From positions 1 through 36,078 of the IMG/VR virus record IMGVR_UViG_3300025102_000106: a stretch of 36,078 nucleotides of DNA; one strand, 5' to 3'. Shown in pieces: positions 31,763-36,078 of this stretch. The notes beneath the pieces were generated by a model that was given only the letters and a program-made list of their open reading frames with translations, did not search any database and had not been told where the DNA came from. Within the stretch, counting starts at the first letter, position 1. The number at the start of each line of letters is the position of its first letter. Both the position numbers and the translations under genes were made by a program. The stretch is from a virus.

Positions 31763-33274
31763 TTATTGAAATTTGTACCTTATTATTACTATACCTGATC
31801 CACCATTAGAACCTGTATCTGAACTACCATTAGTATATTGTCCTCCACCACCGCCACCACCAGTGTTGGTTGTTCCAGCAGCTCCATTAGCTCCACCATC
31901 TGGGCCTCCACCTCCTTTTCCACCACCACCTGAACCTCCAGGTGCGCTTGGACCACTTGTTCCAAAAGAAGGACTTCTTGATCCTCCTCCACCACCACCT
32001 GCATATGTTACTGGACTTCCTGTAATTGAATTGGCTGTACCATTTCCACCAAATCCCCCTCTGTTAGGAGTTGGAGAACTTCCACCTGTTGCTCCTGATC
32101 CTCCTCCACCACCACCGTGTCTTATACCTGATGCAGGGGAAGGTGCTGATGGACCACCAGGATTTCCTTGAGGTGGACTTACGGGAGGAGAATTTCCTGA
32201 TCCTCCAAGGTTTGCTCCACTACCATCTGGTCCAGATCCACCACCACCTCCTCCAGATCCTCCTGATCTTCCTGTATTATCTCCAGGTCCTGGACCATCA
32301 CCGCCACCGCCACCACCGCCACCACCTGCTGAAGTTATTATTGAAAAAATTGAATTTGATCCTGAGTTACCAAAATTATTTGATTGAGCTGTACCACCAG
32401 CACCAACTGTAATAGGAATACTACCAGGTACAACAGGTATTCCTGAACAAGAGGATGGATAATTTGTTCTGTGACCTCCTCCAGCTCCACCACCACCTGA
32501 CACTGCTCCACCTGCTCCACCACCAGCAACAACTCTGTAGTCTACTACTGCTAAACTTCCAGATCCAGAACTTACACAAAAAGATCCTGGTCCTGTGAAT
32601 GTATGAATTTTAAAATCACCACAAGTTGCTATTGATCCTCCAGTTGCTGAAATAAGTTCTGGTGCTGGCTCTCTGTCACTTAGTTCACCACTACTTACAG
32701 TTTTCCAACCCTTAGTACCATCAACATATACAAATGTCATACTTATACCTGAATTAGATATAGTTATATCTGAAGCACTTCCTTCAATGTTAGAACTATT
32801 TCTAGCTACTGTAATATTATTTGATTCTGCTGTGTTTGCATAATCTGATATAGCAACAATATTACCAGCACTTGGTGAGGATGGTAAAGTAACTGTTACA
32901 GCTCCACCTGTTGTGTTTACAAAATATCCTTCTCCGTTTGCTGCTGTAAAATTAGATGTTTTAATACTTCCTGTTTGCCAGTCGACAGTACCTGTTCTAC
33001 CAAAACCTGATTGTGATGCACCTGATGCAAGAGTAATGGTATCTCCACTTGCACCTAATGTAATAGTCGTGCCAGATTGACTGATAATATTACCAGCATC
33101 TGATGCTTGTACAGCATTTGTTTTTACAACATTACCTGAAGCAATAAGATTTGCTGCAGTTGCGTTTCCTGTAACTGTTGCACTTCCTGGAACGTTTACA
33201 CTGGTGTTGCATTTACCAACAGTTAATGTTGTTCCGCATTGTGGCTCAACTGTGTTTACTTCTATCTTACTCAT
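31763..33274 (-). CDS. Gly-rich tail fibre, paralogue C
   Basis: A 503-aa fibre with the same plan as its neighbours: N-terminal region (CGTTLTVGKCN), IISQSGTTITLGASGDT, GEGYFVNTTGGAVTVTLPSS, FKIHTFTGPGSFCVSS, then a Gly-rich tip with SPPVSPPQGNPGG and ending GGSGIVIIRYKFQ. It is the closest relative of paralogue A (same module order, no Ig insertion). Its start shares a base with the stop of the cupredoxin-bearing gene upstream. Probably one of several receptor-binding fibres or a co-assembling set. Confidence 0.82.
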   Translation of the reverse strand: MSKIEVNTVEPQCGTTLTVGKCNTSVNVPGSATVTGNATAANLIASGNVVKTNAVQASDAGNIISQSGTTITLGASGDTITLASGASQSGFGRTGTVDWQTGSIKTSNFTAANGEGYFVNTTGGAVTVTLPSSPSAGNIVAISDYANTAESNNITVARNSSNIEGSASDITISNSGISMTFVYVDGTKGWKTVSSGELSDREPAPELISATGGSIATCGDFKIHTFTGPGSFCVSSGSGSLAVVDYRVVAGGGAGGAVSGGGGAGGGHRTNYPSSCSGIPVVPGSIPITVGAGGTAQSNNFGNSGSNSIFSIITSAGGGGGGGGGDGPGPGDNTGRSGGSGGGGGGSGPDGSGANLGGSGNSPPVSPPQGNPGGPSAPSPASGIRHGGGGGGSGATGGSSPTPNRGGFGGNGTANSITGSPVTYAGGGGGGSRSPSFGTSGPSAPGGSGGGGKGGGGPDGGANGAAGTTNTGGGGGGGQYTNGSSDTGSNGGSGIVIIRYKFQ

Positions 33275-34095
33275 TAAATTACTACTACCGTTCCTGTTAT
33301 AGTTTGTGTTCCAGTTACTGTAACTGGTCCTGCTAACACTCCTGAGTCAACTGTCTGATCTTCAGACAATGTTGAATTGTGTGTGACTACATAAGTTGTA
33401 GCTTCCATAATTGGTGAAATAGTCTTAGTAGATGGTATGGTACAAAATACTTCTTTTTCACCCGCTGAAAAATTAACTAAGTTATTAGAATTAGTTGAAG
33501 ATATTACTGTTGCTCTTGATAAAGTTGCAGTGCCGGTTGTGGTCAATGAATAACCCATTCCAGAATGATATTGACAATATGTATATAATGTTGGTGCAGA
33601 AGCAGCTACCGTAAGTTCTAATCTTCTAGTAGTTGCAGAAGCAAAACCAGATACGTAAGCGGCTTCACTAACAGCACTTCCATCTAATTTGTAAACTACA
33701 CCTGTATTATAACTTGATCCCCCACCATGTGTCCCATCTGCAGTGGTTGAAATTTTAAGTGGATGTGAATCTACCGAAGAGTCATCCATATTAAAAGTGT
33801 ATGTTACACCTTCAGCTAAATTAATTGTAGTTTGTAAACTTCCGTCTGTATAATATTTGTTTCCACTTCCTGGATTGACAACAGTAATAGCTAAAGTAAC
33901 ACCAGCGTTAACAAGGCCAGTTCCAACTTCAAATTCATCAGATCCAGTATTTGTTATGCAGTAATATGTATTTTTACCCGCACCAATACCTCCAACAAAC
34001 CCTATGAAGTCTTGAGTTGCACCTAATAAAGTAACTGTTCCAGTTCCTGTAGAGGTGCTTGTTTCTTTAACTCTATCATCAATGACAAGAGCCAT
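33274..34095 (-). CDS. Fibre-type virion protein with cupredoxin-like insertion
   Basis: A 273-aa protein. Residues 1-64 (MALVIDDRVKETSTSTGTGT, YYCITNTGSDEFEVGTG) and 190-222 (TLSRATVISSTNSNNLVNFS, EVFCTIPS) are the two halves of a fibre N-terminal domain that is continuous in many phages. Between them lies a beta-sandwich segment with a blue-copper-like ligand set: SHPLKI (H111) and YCQYHSGMG (C174, H177, M180). The C-terminal 50 residues form a repeating VTVTGTQTITGTV strand series. AAGGAGG stands just before the ATG. Copper binding is not proven; the segment may be a structural remnant of a cupredoxin. Confidence 0.78.
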   Translation of the reverse strand: MALVIDDRVKETSTSTGTGTVTLLGATQDFIGFVGGIGAGKNTYYCITNTGSDEFEVGTGLVNAGVTLAITVVNPGSGNKYYTDGSLQTTINLAEGVTYTFNMDDSSVDSHPLKISTTADGTHGGGSSYNTGVVYKLDGSAVSEAAYVSGFASATTRRLELTVAASAPTLYTYCQYHSGMGYSLTTTGTATLSRATVISSTNSNNLVNFSAGEKEVFCTIPSTKTISPIMEATTYVVTHNSTLSEDQTVDSGVLAGPVTVTGTQTITGTVVVI

Positions 34096-34104
34096 GCATC
34101 CTCC

Positions 34105-34566
34105 TTATGTTAATCTTAGTATTGCTGCTGATGTTGTAAATGCTGGAAACTGAATAGTAAATGTTCCTGCAGTTGCAGTTTTATCTCCACCAAAATCTAA
34201 AACACAAACAGCATCAGTAGTACCCGAACCACCATCAGTTGTTGTATTATAAATTAAAGCTCCTCTAGCTGTTAATGTAACACCAGTAAAAGATAAATCA
34301 GCAAAGTCAGTAATTGCTATTGATGATGAAACTTTTACACCTTGGTTTACAAGTGCTTTACCACCCGCAGTGTATCCTGAAGAAGTAACTTCAGTATTAG
34401 ATCCACCACCTGGATTTGTTGAATAATTTTCTGTTGATTTACCTAAAGTTGCTGATGATGTATACATCGCTAATTTATATGTATCAGATGATGTATCAAA
34501 ATCGTGTTTCCCTTGAAGTAATTCTTTTTTAAATGAATTACATATTGCGTTAGTTGTTATAGCCAT
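34105..34566 (-). CDS. Conserved virion structural protein, 153 aa
   Basis: Beta-rich protein of a family common in pelagic podovirus tail regions: AICNSFKKELLQGKHDF, YKLAMYTSSATLGKSTENY, SSGYTAGGKALVNQG, ITDFADLSFTGVTLTARGAL, VCVLDFGGDKTATAGTFTI. The pattern fits a small virion protein near the head-tail junction or tail fibres. No catalytic motif. AAAAGGAG precedes the ATG. It lies between the adaptor gene and the cupredoxin-bearing fibre gene. Confidence 0.75.
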   Translation of the reverse strand: MAITTNAICNSFKKELLQGKHDFDTSSDTYKLAMYTSSATLGKSTENYSTNPGGGSNTEVTSSGYTAGGKALVNQGVKVSSSIAITDFADLSFTGVTLTARGALIYNTTTDGGSGTTDAVCVLDFGGDKTATAGTFTIQFPAFTTSAAILRLT

Positions 34567-34585
34567 TTTATTCTCCTTTTAAATT

Positions 34586-35248
34586 TTATGGTGATGGTGA
34601 AGGTACCTTAACTCTAGGAACTCCATCATCGTATTCTGCTCGTCTTCTTCTACCCATTTGTTGTAAGGCAAAAGCTTCTACTTCCTCATTATACTTTGTT
34701 TTATAAAGATTGTACATATCCATAGGACCTTTCAAATAAGAAAAAGCCTCAGTTAACACACCATGTAATAACATAGATTCTTGATACTCAGATAAATAAG
34801 TAGCATTTGTTGAAGTAAAATTAGGTGGAGTTACAATATAGTTTAATTGAACTGCGTAAGCTTGATCTGGAGTTGGTGCTACAACAATTGAAGCATCATC
34901 CCAATTAGCATAATATTTAGGCTGTCCTGTACTTCCAGCACCATTGTATTCTGATATAAAACTAGTGTCTCTTTTTTCCATAAAAGTTCTAGCACTTGTA
35001 ATACTAGTATCTGCAAATACTTGTAATGATCTAATAACTAAAAAATCAGCAGGTGTCACTAAAAATCTTTTATTTGCAGTAAATGATGAAGTTGCGTATT
35101 TTCTAGTGTCATCGTAATCAACTTTACCTGCAATATCTAATTCTATATTTCTAATAAATTGACCTAACAAAGTATCACTTAAAACATTAGCATCTACTTC
35201 TGTGTAGCTTCTAATCTGTGTTAAAAAAGTTGAATAAGCTATAGCCAT
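34586..35248 (-). CDS. Head-tail adaptor protein, 220 aa
   Basis: Resembles phage adaptor/tail-tube-A-like proteins: FIRNIELDIAGKVDYDDTRK near the N-terminus, FLVTPADFLVIRSLQVF, PKYYANWDDASIVVAPTPDQ, VQLNYIVTPPNF, YQESMLLHGVLTEAFSYLKG, and a basic end QMGRRRRAEYDDG. The helical bundle plus a beta insertion is the usual plan of proteins that join the portal to the tail. The gene shares a base with the stop of the 120-aa gene. Confidence 0.78.
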   Translation of the reverse strand: MAIAYSTFLTQIRSYTEVDANVLSDTLLGQFIRNIELDIAGKVDYDDTRKYATSSFTANKRFLVTPADFLVIRSLQVFADTSITSARTFMEKRDTSFISEYNGAGSTGQPKYYANWDDASIVVAPTPDQAYAVQLNYIVTPPNFTSTNATYLSEYQESMLLHGVLTEAFSYLKGPMDMYNLYKTKYNEEVEAFALQQMGRRRRAEYDDGVPRVKVPSPSP

Positions 35249-35610
35249 TATGTAATACTCACTGTTACAGTACCTGCGGTACTTGTTAATTGTCTTTGTC
35301 TATTTTGTTCTGCACCACTATCAGGTTGCATACCTGAAGATTCAAAAGCAAACTCTCCAGGAAGAACTAAATCAATTGTTGTGAATCTAGAGCCACCAGA
35401 TTTTAAAGTAAAATCTTGAGTCCTACTATTTTGTAATGCTATTGCATCTGCTTTTATTGTTTTTCTTCTTATCTGAGGTTGTTTAGATTCAAATTCAGAT
35501 ATATGTACTAAAGCTCCTGTCCATTCTCTTACCATTTCTTTATAAGGAAATGCCATGCCTGATCTATCGGATATAGCAAGAGATTGTTTTCCTGTTGCGT
35601 AATTAGCCAT
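35248..35610 (-). CDS. Conserved phage protein, zinc-ribbon family without its cysteines
   Basis: A 120-aa protein beginning MANYATGKQSLAISDRSGMA, then FPYKEMVREWTGALVHISEF and ESKQPQI. Many relatives have a four-Cys zinc ribbon (CDRCG and CPEC) in this place; here the positions are SDRSG and HISEF and the protein has no cysteine at all. The C-terminal half looks disordered or beta. It lies between two head-tail connector genes, sharing one base with each. Probably a small connector accessory protein. Confidence 0.7.
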   Translation of the reverse strand: MANYATGKQSLAISDRSGMAFPYKEMVREWTGALVHISEFESKQPQIRRKTIKADAIALQNSRTQDFTLKSGGSRFTTIDLVLPGEFAFESSGMQPDSGAEQNRQRQLTSTAGTVTVSIT

Positions 35611-36078
35611 TATACACCATCTCCAAAATAAGTTTGTGGTGAAATATATAAAGAAGTTCTAGAACCATCTTCATCTAAAGCTCTTTTCATCTCATCTTCA
35701 TAAGCCATTTTTAACATTTGAGTTCTATCTGCAGCTTTTAAAAAAGAAATATAATATGCAAGACCTGCAACCATACAAGGTAAAAATCTATAAGGAGCAT
35801 CTGGAGTATTTGTATATCCTCCAGCATCTTCTATTCTTCCAATATAATAATATTTTACGTGGGTGTATGTTGTTTTATTAGGTGTCTGATATAAATAAAT
35901 TTTAGGAGTAATATGTCTTTCAACATAATACTGAGAAGGTTGACCTGTAGCACCTTTGTTAGGTAATGCAGCGTAAGTAGATCTATCAATTTTAGTTATA
36001 GAAACATCTTGAGTATCAGCAGTAGTTCCTGATGTTGTAGATATATAAGCTTCTAATACATCGCTACAATCACTTGGT
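35610..36078 (-). CDS. Head-tail connector / minor structural protein (5' end cut by window edge)
   Basis: The last 155 residues of a gene whose start lies beyond the right edge. Visible features: SKIDRS-like strand (ITKIDRSTYAALPNKGATG), QPSQYYVERHITPKIYLYQT, YYYIGRIEDAGGYTNTPDAP, YRFLPCMVAGLAYYISFLKA and an amphipathic helix MLKMAYEDEMKRALDED, ending SPQTYFGDGV. The IEDAGxYTN...RFxPCxVAGLAYY series is typical of podovirus connector proteins near the portal. The stop shares a base with the next start codon. Confidence 0.75.
   Translation of the reverse strand, partial: PSDCSDVLEAYISTTSGTTADTQDVSITKIDRSTYAALPNKGATGQPSQYYVERHITPKIYLYQTPNKTTYTHVKYYYIGRIEDAGGYTNTPDAPYRFLPCMVAGLAYYISFLKAADRTQMLKMAYEDEMKRALDEDGSRTSLYISPQTYFGDGV

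Noticed and set aside
31773-32171. Pro-rich open frame on the plus strand
   Set aside because: It is the mirror of the Gly codons in fibre paralogue C (GGN read backwards gives Pro). No ribosome site, and composition is explained by the real gene. The same applies to the Leu/His-rich and Val/Gln-rich frames at 28525-29070 and 30281-30736.
28499-33274. Diversity-generating retroelement acting on the fibre tips
   Set aside because: No reverse transcriptase gene and no template/variable repeat pair was seen. The similarity among the fibres is explained by paralogy.
1-36078. CRISPR arrays, tRNA or rRNA genes, insertion sequences, integrase or attachment sites
   Set aside because: No regularly spaced identical repeats, no tRNA T-loop/anticodon arrangement, no transposase motifs and no integrase motif were found on either strand.

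Overview
This window looks like most of the tail, ejection and replication region of an AT-rich tailed phage, most likely a marine podovirus. The gene content and order (family A DNA polymerase, DUF3310, AEP-type primase, RecB-like nuclease, large glycine/alanine-rich ejection proteins, a P22 gp10-like tail protein, Gly-rich fibres, several 2OG-Fe(II) oxygenases) resemble metagenomic marine podoviruses and pelagiphage-type genomes. A low-GC host such as SAR11 is an inference from base composition and family resemblance only. No integrase, terminase, portal, major capsid or endolysin gene is visible, so the window is a genome segment. The genes at both ends are cut.

All genes but one are read from the minus strand, so transcription runs from 36078 down to 1. 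In that order: head-tail connector and adaptor genes (36078-34586); virion and fibre proteins, including a fibre-type protein with a cupredoxin-like insertion and three tandem paralogous Gly-rich fibres (34566-28499); a small conserved virion-type gene (28458-28009); a five-gene 2OG-Fe(II) oxygenase cassette (27990-25157) bounded by a promoter-like site and a factor-independent terminator; three more fibre/adhesin genes and a sixth oxygenase (25090-22082); a gp10-like tail protein and four small coupled genes (22062-19314); two glycosyltransferases (19314-17541); an ejection/internal-virion block (17505-9708); a small membrane protein and a RecB-like exonuclease (9715-8798). A lone plus-strand SNF2-type helicase (7360-8805) follows. 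Last comes the replication operon (7311-1): conserved coiled-coil protein, ssDNA-binding-like protein, AEP primase, SF1 helicase, DUF3310, a conserved protein, a small Cys-rich protein and DNA polymerase.

Genes are packed with 1-23 nt overlaps, and the primase-helicase overlap is longer (65 nt). Three of these genes (54, 45 and 54 aa) are shorter than 60 codons. The few true gaps carry sigma70-like -35/-10 pairs with 16-17 bp spacers, which suggests host RNA polymerase reads several sub-operons.

The most interesting signals are: (1) the oxygenase cassette that looks like its own transcription unit, next to Gly/Pro-rich fibres and in the same genome as two glycosyltransferases, hinting at virion or glycan modification; (2) a putative type-1 copper site inserted in a fibre domain; (3) a GC-rich 10-mer recurring in three unrelated genes, always in the same frame; (4) a very stable UNCG-loop hairpin early in the primase gene; (5) a Leu at the Phe762-equivalent position of the polymerase. 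No CRISPR array, tRNA, rRNA, insertion sequence or diversity-generating retroelement was seen. No stretch longer than 300 bases lacks a gene.
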